NCBI RefSeq assembly: GCF_008107685.1
Contig: NZ_VIRF01000065.1
Coordinates: 106,654-170,653 of the forward strand
DNA length: 64,000 bases
Reading direction: 5' to 3'
DNA from: Novosphingobium sp. BW1
GTDB lineage: Bacteria > Pseudomonadota > Alphaproteobacteria > Sphingomonadales > Sphingomonadaceae
Positions 7,295-16,205 of the stretch are shown one piece after another. The notes beneath the pieces are model-generated. The model was given only the letters and a program-made list of their open reading frames with translations, made no database searches and had not been told where the DNA came from. The translations under genes and the position numbers were made by a program. The stretch's first letter is position 1. Every line of letters begins with the position of its first letter.

Positions 7295-8719
7295 TCAACC
7301 GGCTGCCGCGGCGGCCGTCCCCTCACTGTCGAGGCCGACGTCCTGCGCGGCAAGCGGCGTTTCGGCCACGGTTTCGACAAGGTCGGGCTCGGTCAGATTG
7401 TAGCCGCGCAGCAGAAATATGCTGAGCAGCGGCGCCAGGGCGGGAATAATCGCAAAGCAGATGCGGATCGCAAAGACCGCGCTCGTGCTCTGGGCCTGCG
7501 CGGCACCCGTGCTCGAGGCGGCGTAGCCCATGGCCGTGAGGGTTGCGCCCATGATCATCAGGCCGCCCGCGTTCGAGATCTTGTCGACGAAGCTCATGAA
7601 GCCCGAGAAGGCGCCCTCGCGCCGCTGGCCCGAACAGATGAAGTCGTAGCGCACGGCGTCGGTCAGCATCGAGGCGGCCAGAAGCACAACCCCGCTCATC
7701 GCTGCGCCGATCACGGTGGTACGAATGCCCAGTACGATAATGGTTTCCTGCGGGCCGGCCAGAGCCCAGCTCAGCACCGCCAAGCCGTAGATGGCGAGCG
7801 CGGCGATATAGGCGTTCTTCTTGTCGAAACGGCGCGAAATGCGCAGCCAGGCGGGCAGGGCAAGGATGTTGCCCGCAGTCAGAAAGACATAGAACAGCCC
7901 CAGCCAGGCGTCGCTCCGCGCGAGGACGTAGCGGGTGAAGTAGGCGTTGGATACGCTCGCCGTCGCCACGCCCACCATGAATACGATGTGCACAAAGACC
8001 ATGATGCGAAAGGGCTGGTTGCCCCAGGCAATGCGCAGCTGGTCTGTGAAGCGGCCCGGATGGTTGGCCTCGGCGTTGGTGGCCCGTGCGCGCAGCAGCA
8101 AGGGAATCGAGCCGAGCGCGAGTGCGCCGATGAGGCCGGCCAGAACCCAGCCCATGGCGGCGTGCCCCGCCCGGTCCGCACCCCAGCTCTCAAGCAGCCA
8201 GGAGGGCACAGAGGAGCCCAGGATCTGGCCGACGAAGCTGCCGTAGGTCTTCCAGGCAAGGATGCTGGAGCGGGCGTGGTAGTCATCGCTCACCTCCACG
8301 ATCATCGCCGTGCTGGGCACAGTGTAGAGCGAGAAGGCTGTGCCGTGGAGCGCCAGCATGACGCCGATCCAGACCAGCAGCAGCGGCTGGCTCTCCCAGG
8401 AGGGGGCGGCGAAGATGCCGACAATGGAAAGCGGCATCAGAAGCCCTGCGGCCAACAGGAAGGGCACGCGCCGTCCCCAGCGGGTGCGCGCGCGGTCGCT
8501 GGCGTAACCGGCAAGAGGATCGACGAAGCCATCGTAGATCTTCACCAGCGCGAAGAGCGTGGCCGCGATCCCCGCCGAAATCGCGAGGTTGTCGGTCAGG
8601 AAGCGCAGCACCAGCACTGCGATGACCTGGTTGGCCGCCATCATTGCCGCCCCGCCGATGGCAAAGCCCAAAACGACCGAGCGCTGCGTTCCGGCCAGCT
8701 GGCCTCCTGCCTGTTTCAT
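7295..8719 (-). CDS. MFS transporter, GPH (glycoside-pentoside-hexuronide) type
   Basis: A 474-residue integral membrane protein with about 12 hydrophobic segments. The signature of sodium- or proton-coupled GPH symporters is present after the second segment: DGFVDPLAGYASDRARTRWGRRVPFLL. GPH-type proteins import sugars, sugar acids or related solutes across the inner membrane. The ATG at 8719 has GGGGGAACGCG upstream; the frame is open further upstream but encodes no hydrophobic or family-like sequence. The gene is divergent from a LysR regulator 261 bases away, which probably controls it. The substrate cannot be inferred from sequence. Confidence 0.88.
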   Translation of the reverse strand: MKQAGGQLAGTQRSVVLGFAIGGAAMMAANQVIAVLVLRFLTDNLAISAGIAATLFALVKIYDGFVDPLAGYASDRARTRWGRRVPFLLAAGLLMPLSIVGIFAAPSWESQPLLLVWIGVMLALHGTAFSLYTVPSTAMIVEVSDDYHARSSILAWKTYGSFVGQILGSSVPSWLLESWGADRAGHAAMGWVLAGLIGALALGSIPLLLRARATNAEANHPGRFTDQLRIAWGNQPFRIMVFVHIVFMVGVATASVSNAYFTRYVLARSDAWLGLFYVFLTAGNILALPAWLRISRRFDKKNAYIAALAIYGLAVLSWALAGPQETIIVLGIRTTVIGAAMSGVVLLAASMLTDAVRYDFICSGQRREGAFSGFMSFVDKISNAGGLMIMGATLTAMGYAASSTGAAQAQSTSAVFAIRICFAIIPALAPLLSIFLLRGYNLTEPDLVETVAETPLAAQDVGLDSEGTAAAAAG

Positions 8720-8980
8720 CGCGTTCCCCCTCGATGTGTGGGCGCGCGCATAAGGCCCTTGCAGGGGCACTGCCGCCGTGCGCGCTCTGGGGGAAAAGGA
8801 AGACACAGGAGGCCGGGGAATGCCACTGGGCCTAGTTTCGCTGCAGGCTCTTCCAGGTGCGCTGCAATTCCGCAAATTAACTATTAAAAACAATAAAATG
8901 ATTGGGAATTTTAACTTCGCAAGGCACGAGATCGACGACAGTTACTAGCAGATATGCCGGCAAGGCATAAAGGGGGAAGC
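8720..8980. promoter_or_regulatory. Divergent promoter region between transporter and lysR-type gene
   Basis: This 261-base gap separates divergent start codons. Around 8875-8925 it is strikingly AT-rich against the GC-rich surroundings, with runs of A and T such as ATTAAAAACAATAAAAT. LysR proteins normally bind such intergenic sites and regulate both directions. I could not fix a single T-N11-A box with confidence. Confidence 0.5.
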
Positions 8981-9907
8981 ATGGACACGCGCAAGTTCGA
9001 TTACTTCATTTCCGTCGCGGAAACGGGCAGCTTTTCGCAAGCCGCCGTCAGCCTGCGCCTGTCACAGCCTCTGCTCAGCCGGCAGGTGCGCAACCTCGAA
9101 GAGGAGCTGGGCCTGCCGCTGTTCTACCGCAACGGGCGCGGCGCCACCCTGACCGAGGCGGGGCGCTGCCTGCTCAAGAATGCGCGCAACGTGCGCGAGG
9201 CGATCGATGCAACGTACAGCGAGCTTAGCCAGCTGCGCAACCTCCTGGCCGGGACGGCCGCGATCGGCATGCCCACTAGCGTGGGGCGGGCACTCAGCGT
9301 CCCTCTTGCCCAGCACTTCAGTTCCGAACTGCCCAACGTGAAGCTGCACCTGGTCGAGGGATTGTCCAGCGACATTGCCGAGCGGGTCCAGCAGGGAAGG
9401 CTGGATGTTGCGATCCTCTATTCGCCGATCCGCAGCCAGAACATGCTGTGCGATCCGGTGGTGGAAGAGCAGCTGGTGCTGGTCAGCAAGCGGGGCCGCG
9501 GGCCGGCGGGTCCTGTCTCCTTCGAGGATGTGACCCAGCTTCCTCTCATCATGACCGGCCCGCACCAGCAGTTGCGCCGCGATCTGGAGAAGGCCGCTCG
9601 GGCGCGCGAAGCCGAACTCCAGATCGCGGTCGAGATCGACGCGCTGGGATCGATCCTTGAACTGGTCGAGGAGGGGCTGGGCCATGCCATCCTGCCGCCT
9701 GCGGCGCTTTTGCGCGACGAGGGAATGGAGCGCTTCGATGTCGTCCGCATCGACAGCGGTCTTGTGCGCCGCACGCTTTACGTGGCGACCGGCCCGCAGC
9801 GTTCCGACGCGGTGCCCAGCCACAAGTTGGCGAGCCTGGTGAAGGAGAAGCTGCTGGGCCTCACCGGCCGCAACACCTGGCAGATCGTGGAGAGCCGCAG
9901 CGTCTGA
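8981..9907 (+). CDS. LysR-family transcriptional regulator
   Basis: A 308-residue LysR protein of standard length. The N-terminal helix-turn-helix is complete: FDYFISVAETGSFSQAAVSL, then LSQPLLSRQVRNLEEELGLPLFYRNGRGATLTEAG. The effector domain follows, with VGRALSVPLAQHF and later LELVEEGLGHAILPPAAL. ATG 8981 is preceded by AGGGGGAAGC. The gene is divergent from the GPH transporter, the usual LysR target arrangement. It ends 12 bases from the stop of the convergent molybdenum hydroxylase. The effector is unknown. Confidence 0.93.
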   Translation: MDTRKFDYFISVAETGSFSQAAVSLRLSQPLLSRQVRNLEEELGLPLFYRNGRGATLTEAGRCLLKNARNVREAIDATYSELSQLRNLLAGTAAIGMPTSVGRALSVPLAQHFSSELPNVKLHLVEGLSSDIAERVQQGRLDVAILYSPIRSQNMLCDPVVEEQLVLVSKRGRGPAGPVSFEDVTQLPLIMTGPHQQLRRDLEKAARAREAELQIAVEIDALGSILELVEEGLGHAILPPAALLRDEGMERFDVVRIDSGLVRRTLYVATGPQRSDAVPSHKLASLVKEKLLGLTGRNTWQIVESRSV

Positions 9908-9919
9908 CGCGGCGTGCGG

Positions 9920-12097
9920 TCAGGTGGAGGCAAAGACCGGAAGGCGTGAGACCGGCGCCATGCCCATCCGCTCCAGAGCATTGATGACGGCAGGCGCTCC
10001 GGGAACCGAGCCGGGCTCGCCGATGCCGGAAGGTCGTGTTCCGCTCTCGACCATGTGGACCTCGATGCGGCGGGGCATCTCGTTCATGCGCAGGAGGCGG
10101 TAGCCGTCAAAATTGCTTTGCCGCGCCGCGCCGTTATCAAGGTTGATCTCGCCGTAGAGCGCGCTCGAAAGGCCAAAGCCGGTGCCACCTTCGACTTGCG
10201 CGCGCACGGTGTCAGGATTGACGGCAAGACCGCAGTCCACCGCGCTGACGATGCGCTCGATGCGAAAATCCTCCGGGCTGCCGCTGAGCTCCGCGACCTG
10301 CGCAACGCAGCTGCCTTCCGAGCGGTGGACGGCCACGCCGCGGGTGATGCCACGCGGCGGCGGGGTGTCCCAATTCGCGGCCTTGGCGGCCACGCGCAGC
10401 ACCTGTGCCTGGCGCGGCTCGGCGCCCAGCAGGGCCAGGCGGAATGCCACGGGGTCGGCCCCGGCGGCGCGCGCCAGCCGGTCAACGAAGATCTCCTTGG
10501 CAACGCCCGTATGATTGTTCGAAATCGAGCGATAGGTGACGACAGGAACCTTCGCGTCTGCATGGAAGAAGCGCAGGCGCGAGTGGGGGTGGTCGTAGAG
10601 GTCGTGAAAATTGCCTTCCAGTGCGGTGATGTCGCGGTAGGGCGCCTTGGGATATGGGCTGTTGCCGGTGACCGATTGGCCCGCCAGACGCATGTCGAGC
10701 GCGAGCAGGCGTCCTTGTGCATCAAGTCCTCCTTGCATCGCGTAGACCATCAGCGGGCGGTAATGCCCGCCGCGCATGTCGTCCTCGCGCGTCCAGGTGA
10801 GCTTGATCGGGTAGGGTGCGCGCGCGGCCTTCAGGAGCTGCGCGAACTCGACCACCCAGTCGCCCGTGAACCCGGCGCGGCGCCCGAAGCTCCCGCCGGC
10901 GGGAACGGTTTCCAATTCGACGGCTTCGGCTTCGAGACCCAGGATCGCGGCGACCTGCGCGCGGTTGTCGGCCTGGGTCTGGAAGCCGCCGCGCAGTTTG
11001 CAGCGTGTTCCGTCAAACTGGCCGAGCAGCGCAAGCGGTTCCATCGCGGCGTGGGCGAGGTAGGGGAAGGTGAACTCGGCCTCCACGCGCGTGGCCGCGC
11101 GCGCCAGCATCGTCGCGGGATCGCCGCGCATGTCGTCCCAGCTGGGCGGCTGCTGGTCCATGGCGGCGCGGTGGTCGCGCGCGATCTGGGCGTCGCTGCG
11201 CGTCTCGCCCTCCCCGTCGGACCAGGTGAGGGTGAGCGCGTCGCGCGCGCGCAGGGCATGCCAAGTCGTGCGCGCGATGACCGCGATGCCGGAGGGGATC
11301 TCTACCACGGCCTCGACTCCGGGCATGGCGCCCGCGGCAGCGGTATCAGCGTGCAGCAGGCGCGCTCCGAAGCGGGAGCTACGCGCGATGACCGCGTGGC
11401 GCATGTCCTGCCAGGCCCCGTCGATGCCGTACTTCGTGGCGCCTGTTACCTTGCCGGGCATATCGGTGCGCGGGGTGTCGCGCCCCAGCAGGCGCCAGGC
11501 TGCGCGAGGTTTCAGGGCAACTTCATGGGGCACCTCCTCGTGTGCGGCGGCCTGCGCGAAATCACCCAGCGTGGCGGTGCGCGCGCCGTGGCTCAGCACG
11601 CCGTCTTTCAGGGTTATGGCATTTGCGTGCACGCCCCAGCTGCGCGCCGCAGCGGCGAGCACCATGGCGCGGGCGACCGCACCTGCGCGCCGCAATTCGT
11701 CCCAGCTGTTGGCAAGCGAGGTCGAGCCGCCGGTCGCCTGGCGCTGGAACATGTGGTTGGCGTAGGCCGTGTTGCTGACCGGTGCGCCTGTAACGCGGAC
11801 CTTCGTCCAGTTGGCGTCGAGCTCTTCGGCCACCAGCGAGGCAAGCCCGCTCCAGGTGCCCTGGCCCATGTCGAGATGTTTGGAGAAGACCGTGACCGTT
11901 CCATCGGGCGCGATTTCGAGGAAACGGCGGACCAGCTCGTCGCCCGGCACCTGGTCGGCACGGAACAGGCTGTCGCCGAAGGGATGATCCTGGCGGTGGA
12001 TCTCGCGCGTTCGCGCGGCTTTCGGGATAAGCCCCAGAAGCAGGCCGCTGCTCGCCATAACCACGAAGGTGCGCCGGGAAGTGGTGAGGGACGTCAT
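9920..12097 (-). CDS. Molybdopterin-binding large subunit, isoquinoline 1-oxidoreductase (IorB) type
   Basis: A 725-residue protein of the xanthine dehydrogenase/aldehyde oxidase large-subunit superfamily, of the IorB type. The N-terminus has a twin-arginine signal (TSRRTFVVMASSGLLLG), so the folded enzyme is probably exported. Family segments include FSKHLDMGQGTWSGLA near residue 70, GGSTSLANSWDELRRAGA, FPYLAHAAMEPL and the late GIGEPGSVPGAPAVINAL, which is the usual molybdenum-site Glu region. Such enzymes hydroxylate N-heterocycles or oxidise aldehydes using water oxygen. The start overlaps the small-subunit stop as ATGA, showing coupled translation. No third FAD subunit is present, as expected for this type. 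The substrate is unknown. Confidence 0.9.
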   Translation of the reverse strand: MTSLTTSRRTFVVMASSGLLLGLIPKAARTREIHRQDHPFGDSLFRADQVPGDELVRRFLEIAPDGTVTVFSKHLDMGQGTWSGLASLVAEELDANWTKVRVTGAPVSNTAYANHMFQRQATGGSTSLANSWDELRRAGAVARAMVLAAAARSWGVHANAITLKDGVLSHGARTATLGDFAQAAAHEEVPHEVALKPRAAWRLLGRDTPRTDMPGKVTGATKYGIDGAWQDMRHAVIARSSRFGARLLHADTAAAGAMPGVEAVVEIPSGIAVIARTTWHALRARDALTLTWSDGEGETRSDAQIARDHRAAMDQQPPSWDDMRGDPATMLARAATRVEAEFTFPYLAHAAMEPLALLGQFDGTRCKLRGGFQTQADNRAQVAAILGLEAEAVELETVPAGGSFGRRAGFTGDWVVEFAQLLKAARAPYPIKLTWTREDDMRGGHYRPLMVYAMQGGLDAQGRLLALDMRLAGQSVTGNSPYPKAPYRDITALEGNFHDLYDHPHSRLRFFHADAKVPVVTYRSISNNHTGVAKEIFVDRLARAAGADPVAFRLALLGAEPRQAQVLRVAAKAANWDTPPPRGITRGVAVHRSEGSCVAQVAELSGSPEDFRIERIVSAVDCGLAVNPDTVRAQVEGGTGFGLSSALYGEINLDNGAARQSNFDGYRLLRMNEMPRRIEVHMVESGTRPSGIGEPGSVPGAPAVINALERMGMAPVSRLPVFAST

Positions 12098-12540
12098 GTC
12101 GCTGCGTCCAGCACGGCGGCGCGGATGCGCAAATATGTAGCGCAGCGGCACAGGTTGCCGCTCATCACCGCCTCGACGGTCTCGGCATCGCCATAGCCTG
12201 CCTCCAGCAGCGCGATGGCGGTCATGATCTGGCCGGGTTGGCAGTACCCGCACTGGGCAACCTGGTGGCGCAGCCAGGCGTCCTGTACCTTTTGCGCGGT
12301 GGCGCCGGTGACGCCCTCGATTGTGACGATGGAGCGGCCCGCGGCTTCTTCCAGCGACACTCTGCACGCGCGCGCGGCCTCGCCGTCCATATGGACCGTG
12401 CAGGCACCGCAGTGGCCCGCGCCGCAGCCGAACTTGGTGCCGGTAAGCCCGGCCAGATCGCGCATCGCCCAGAGCAGAGGCATGTCGCCTTCGGCCTCGA
12501 GCCTTGTGAGAGTTCCGTTGATGGTAAGTGTGATGGCCAT
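12094..12540 (-). CDS. 2Fe-2S small subunit of molybdenum hydroxylase, IorA type
   Basis: A 148-residue protein with both iron-sulfur domains of the family. The plant-ferredoxin-like cluster is KFGCGAGHCGACTVHMDG plus a later Cys at ARACRV. The alpha-helical domain has CGYCQPGQIM and GNLCRCATYLRIR. It passes electrons from the molybdenum centre to an acceptor, probably a cytochrome in IorAB-type enzymes. It overlaps the large subunit by four bases and is translated first. ATG 12540 gives the usual family N-terminus (MAITLTINGTL). Confidence 0.94.
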   Translation of the reverse strand: MAITLTINGTLTRLEAEGDMPLLWAMRDLAGLTGTKFGCGAGHCGACTVHMDGEAARACRVSLEEAAGRSIVTIEGVTGATAQKVQDAWLRHQVAQCGYCQPGQIMTAIALLEAGYGDAETVEAVMSGNLCRCATYLRIRAAVLDAAT

Positions 12541-12678
12541 GCTGAGAGCAGCATGCGTGGGGGAGGGCTGGCCGGTCAAATCGGGAATGGCGCCAGGAAA
12601 AGCATAACTGGAATGATTTGCCTTGCCTGGGGCAGGCTTACACCTTGGCGGTGTAGCGAGGTCTTTCAGGGGGACAAG

Positions 12679-13884
12679 ATGGCAGCGAACGGGGCCGGAA
12701 GAGCGGGCGCGCAGGATGCCGACATCCTTATCATCGGGGGCGGCATTGCGGGGCTGACGGCGGCGCTGGGCCTGATCCGGCAAGGCCGCAAGGTGCGCCT
12801 TTTCGAGCAGGCCGACGCGTTTGGCGATGTCGGGGCGGGGATCACGCTCAGCCAGCCCGCCAGCCGGGGCCTGTTCTCGCTGGGCCTGCGCGAGGCCATT
12901 GAGGCTGCGGCCGACATTCCGGTGCGCGCAGGCGGAGCAGACTGGCGCACTGGCGAGCGGCTGGGCGGTCCTGACCAGATGGCGATTGCGCGCGAGCGCG
13001 GCGACATTCCCTATTTCTACCAGCTCCACCGCGCGGACATGCACGCGATCCTGGCCGATGCGGTGGCCGTCGCCGATCCCGAGGCGATCACGCTTGGCGC
13101 GCAGATGACCCGACTGGAGCAGGACCAGGTCGGAGTTACCGCCCACTTTGCCGACGGTTCGTGTGCGCGCGCCCCGATCCTGGCGGGCGCGGACGGCATC
13201 AATTCGCGCGTGCGCGCCGAGCTTTTCGGCGAGGAGAACCCGCGCTTCACCGGGCAGGTGGCCTACCGCTTCCTGATCCCGTTCGAGGACGTCAGCCACC
13301 ACATGCATCTGGGCCCTTCCGTCAATTACCTCGGGCCCAACCGGCAGGTGCTGGTCTACCGCATCCGCCATGGAGCGGTGGTCAACGGCGTGGCCTTCGT
13401 GAAGACCGACAGCTGGACCGGCGAGGGCTGGTCGACCCCGGCTGATGTCGAGGAACTGCTGGAAAAGTTCGAGGGCTGGAATGCGGACGTGCGCGGCCTC
13501 ATCGCCAGCGCCCCGCGCGAGGGCACGCGCAAGTGGGCGCTGTTCGACCGTGATCCGCTGCCGCAATGGACGGTGGGCCGGGTAACGCTGATGGGCGATG
13601 CCGCGCATCCGATGCTGCCCTTCCTGGGGTTGGGCGCGGCGATGGGGATCGAGGATGCGGTGGTCTTCGCGCGCAGCCTGAGCGAAACGGCGGACCCGGT
13701 CGCTGCGCTCCAGCGCTATGAGGCGACGCGGCGTGAACGTGCGAACTGGGTGCTCCTGGCCTCGCGCAAGCAGGGCGAGATCAACCAGTCGGGCGATACC
13801 TCGCGGCGTGGAAAGCCCGATCCCCGGCACGAAACGCTGATGACCTACGATCCGGCCACGACCGAGATCGCGACCTTTGCTTGA
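12679..13884 (+). CDS. FAD-dependent aromatic monooxygenase (salicylate hydroxylase type)
   Basis: A 401-residue class A flavoprotein monooxygenase. Visible motifs are the FAD Rossmann segment ILIIGGGIAGLTAALGL (residues 16-32), the DG segment ILAGADGINSRVR near residue 172, and the GD motif VTLMGDAAHPMLPFLGLGAAMGIEDA near residue 305. These enzymes hydroxylate aromatic acids with NAD(P)H and O2; salicylate and 3-hydroxybenzoate hydroxylases are the nearest kinds by style. ATG 12679 follows AGGGGGAC. It is divergent from the molybdenum hydroxylase and convergent with the six-gene cluster after it. A first attack on an aromatic substrate is likely. Confidence 0.9.
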   Translation: MAANGAGRAGAQDADILIIGGGIAGLTAALGLIRQGRKVRLFEQADAFGDVGAGITLSQPASRGLFSLGLREAIEAAADIPVRAGGADWRTGERLGGPDQMAIARERGDIPYFYQLHRADMHAILADAVAVADPEAITLGAQMTRLEQDQVGVTAHFADGSCARAPILAGADGINSRVRAELFGEENPRFTGQVAYRFLIPFEDVSHHMHLGPSVNYLGPNRQVLVYRIRHGAVVNGVAFVKTDSWTGEGWSTPADVEELLEKFEGWNADVRGLIASAPREGTRKWALFDRDPLPQWTVGRVTLMGDAAHPMLPFLGLGAAMGIEDAVVFARSLSETADPVAALQRYEATRRERANWVLLASRKQGEINQSGDTSRRGKPDPRHETLMTYDPATTEIATFA

Positions 13885-13908
13885 GGCTCGCGCCGCTGGA
13901 GGCGCAAC

Positions 13909-14715
13909 CTAGAGACTCTGCATGAAGTCGGCGACGGCCTGCGCCCAGGCTTCGGGCTGCTGGTCAACGATGTCGACACCGCCGCCGTCGAGCGCCACCC
14001 AGGCGAAATCGGGACGCAGCTTATGGGCCTTCAGGGCATGGTCGTGGATGATGTCGCCGGTGTTGGTGAGGATCAGCGCAGGGCAGGCGATGGACGCCAG
14101 CGTTTCTTCCTGGCGGTACTGGAAGGCGGCGTGGTGTCCATGCCAGTAAGCGCCCTGTCCTTCAAAGGCCATGACCACGTATTCGCTCACCCGCTCGGGT
14201 TCCATCGTGCCTGCAGCCAGACGCGTACGCGCGGCGTGCACGGCGGCGAACTGGCCGCCGTCGACCTGGGCGGTGATCGTGCGCTCGCGCGGATAGCCGT
14301 TGGCGAGGAACTCGGCGCGCTCCTCTTCGGTGAGCGGCATCGGGCCGTTGAGGACAAGCGCACGCACTCGGTCCGGGAACTGGAGCGCGACCTCGGTAGC
14401 GACAAGCGCGCCGGTGTGATGTCCCAGGATCGTCGCGGCCCCGTGATCCAGTGCATCGAGGACAGGGAGCACGCAGGCCGCCCAGTCTTCCACACGCGGG
14501 GTGCCTGCGACCGGATCGGACATGCCAAAGCCTGGCATGTCGATGGCGATCGCATGGAAGCCGCGGCGCGCCAGTGGCTCCAGCACCCTATCGTACTGCG
14601 CCGAGGTCATCGGCGCCTGGTGGAGGAGCACGATGGGCATGCCCTGACCTGCGTGGCGGTAGTGTATCTGGCCGTAGGGCCCGGCTGCATAGCCGCGCGG
14701 CGCCCAGCGTTTCAA
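13909..14715 (-). CDS. Alpha/beta-hydrolase-fold protein lacking the canonical Ser and His
   Basis: This 268-residue protein has the alpha/beta-hydrolase fold: oxyanion region IVLLHQAPMTSAQYD, then AIAIDMPGFGMSDP. The nucleophile elbow, normally G-x-S-x-G, reads G98-H-H-T-G102, so His100 takes the Ser position. Near the C-terminus, where a catalytic His usually precedes the QPE segment, the sequence is DGGGVDIVDQQPEAW, with Val or Asp instead. The fold is convincing but ordinary serine-hydrolase chemistry is not. It may be a non-hydrolytic member such as a C-C lyase, cofactorless oxygenase or binding protein. Its start overlaps the stop of the flavoprotein gene as ATGA, so both serve the same pathway. 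Confidence 0.85.
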   Translation of the reverse strand: MKRWAPRGYAAGPYGQIHYRHAGQGMPIVLLHQAPMTSAQYDRVLEPLARRGFHAIAIDMPGFGMSDPVAGTPRVEDWAACVLPVLDALDHGAATILGHHTGALVATEVALQFPDRVRALVLNGPMPLTEEERAEFLANGYPRERTITAQVDGGQFAAVHAARTRLAAGTMEPERVSEYVVMAFEGQGAYWHGHHAAFQYRQEETLASIACPALILTNTGDIIHDHALKAHKLRPDFAWVALDGGGVDIVDQQPEAWAQAVADFMQSL

Positions 14716-16109
14716 GCCAGGACCTCACGACCGAGCTTGCGCCCGAAGGTGATCGCGGAGGAGACGATCGAGCCGCTGAGAAAACCATGGCCCAGGAACC
14801 CGATGCCGATCACCTCGCCCGCAGCGTAGAGCCCCTCGATGGGATCGCCGCTGGTCGTGACGACCTGCAGGTCCCTATTCACCTGAATGCCGGGATAGCA
14901 GCTGATCGAACAGCCGTAGTGGCGCACCGCGTAGAAGGGGCCGCGCGCGATGGGGGCGGGCAGGTGCTGGCGGCGCCACATGTCGCTGCCGACGGCCTGG
15001 CCTGCATTGTAGAGCGTGACGGTTTGCGTCAGCGCCTTTTCCGGGAGGCCGCAGAGCCGTGCGAGCTCGCCGATGGTCTCGGCCACGACGAAGTCCTCGT
15101 TGTCGCCGCGCAGGAGTTCGTCGAGCTGTTCATCGCTCCAACGGAAGACGGGCGGGGCGTCCTCGCGGATGCGCTCGTCCCAGATCATCCAGAAAGCCCA
15201 GCCCGGCTGGGCCATGACCGCGCGTTCGCGCGCATCGATGCTGGGCTCGTCCTCGGCCATGAAGCGCTGCCCATGCGCGTTCACGTAGATTTCCCAGGGG
15301 GGGCGGCGCGAGGGCAGGATGTCGCTATGGATCCAGGCCGAGGCCGGGCTGTCGAGGCGCCGCGTGCCGCCGAAGGCGGGCAGGCAGTAGTCGGTGAACC
15401 ACAGCCTCCCCCCGGCCGTGCGCACCGGGTCGATGGCATCGCCGCGTACGGTTTCGACGTGGTAGCGCAAGGGCACGAGCCCGTGGAGTTCCTGCCAGTG
15501 CCGCGCGCTGCCGCTGAAGCCGCCGGTGGTGAGGATAACGGCCTTTGCGGCGATCTTGCGCACGTCCTCGCCGGTCTTGGCCACGATACCGCAGACCTGC
15601 CCGTGGTCGAGCAGAAGCTCGCAAAAGCGCGTGCCGGTCAGAAGAGTGAGGTTGCCGTCCGCCACGGCCTTGTCGATCTGCGTCTGGTAGGCCTCGATCA
15701 GCGAGAAACCCTGCTTGGTGCTGCGATAGGTGCGCGGGCGGTCGTAGAGGTCGTGTTCGGGGGCGAGCACGGCTTCTCCCGGATCGCAGGTCCAGCCGAT
15801 CGAGAGCAGCCACTCGAGCATGTCGCCCGCTTCGTCGACCCACAGGCGCAGAAGTTCGGGGTCGCCGGTGCCGTGGTTGATGCGCAGGCAATCGGCGAAG
15901 TGGGCCTCGGGGCTGTCCTCCACCCCGGCGGCGTTCTGGAGCGAGGTGCCCGCCGCGCTGATCGAGGCGCTGGAGAGGTGGAGCGTGCCGCCGATTTCCT
16001 CGGCCGCTTCGATGAGGACGACGCGCAGGCCCCGTGCGGCCGCGCCAAGGGCGGCCGGCACACCGGCGGTTCCGGCTCCCACCACAAGGACGTCGAATTC
16101 GCTGTGCAT
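14712..16109 (-). CDS. FAD-dependent oxidoreductase, fumarate reductase/KstD-like (copy 1)
   Basis: A 465-residue flavoprotein of the fumarate reductase/3-ketosteroid dehydrogenase family. The FAD-binding N-terminus reads FDVLVVGAGTAGVPAALGAA, then VLIEAAEEIGGTLHLSSASIS. The C-terminal FAD segment reads PIEGLYAAGEVIGIGFLGHG, then SGSIVSSAITFGRKLG. Members add or remove hydrogen across C-C double bonds. The same layout and many identical blocks appear in the flavoprotein at 20337-21785, so the two are paralogues in one cluster. Its stop overlaps the hydrolase start. Whether it works as a dehydrogenase or an enoate-type reductase is not decided by sequence. Confidence 0.88.
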   Translation of the reverse strand: MHSEFDVLVVGAGTAGVPAALGAAARGLRVVLIEAAEEIGGTLHLSSASISAAGTSLQNAAGVEDSPEAHFADCLRINHGTGDPELLRLWVDEAGDMLEWLLSIGWTCDPGEAVLAPEHDLYDRPRTYRSTKQGFSLIEAYQTQIDKAVADGNLTLLTGTRFCELLLDHGQVCGIVAKTGEDVRKIAAKAVILTTGGFSGSARHWQELHGLVPLRYHVETVRGDAIDPVRTAGGRLWFTDYCLPAFGGTRRLDSPASAWIHSDILPSRRPPWEIYVNAHGQRFMAEDEPSIDARERAVMAQPGWAFWMIWDERIREDAPPVFRWSDEQLDELLRGDNEDFVVAETIGELARLCGLPEKALTQTVTLYNAGQAVGSDMWRRQHLPAPIARGPFYAVRHYGCSISCYPGIQVNRDLQVVTTSGDPIEGLYAAGEVIGIGFLGHGFLSGSIVSSAITFGRKLGREVLA

Positions 16110-16205
16110 CTTGGGGGCTCTCCCGGGTATTCGCCGTGCGGACTGTTGCTGAGCGAATGAGGGACAGGCCCGGCGGTCCCCGTCGGGAGGACCGGGCCCG
16201 TGCGC

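Noticed and set aside
7256..8887. 543-codon plus-strand open frame opposite the GPH transporter
   Set aside because: Rich in Arg, Gly and Ala with no recognisable domain; mirrors a clear membrane transporter on the other strand. High GC content leaves antisense frames open.
10055..12196. 713-codon plus-strand open frame
   Set aside because: Antisense to the molybdenum hydroxylase large subunit; low-complexity composition and no family features.
14451..16160. 569-codon plus-strand open frame
   Set aside because: Antisense to flavoprotein copy 1 and the hydrolase; no domain.
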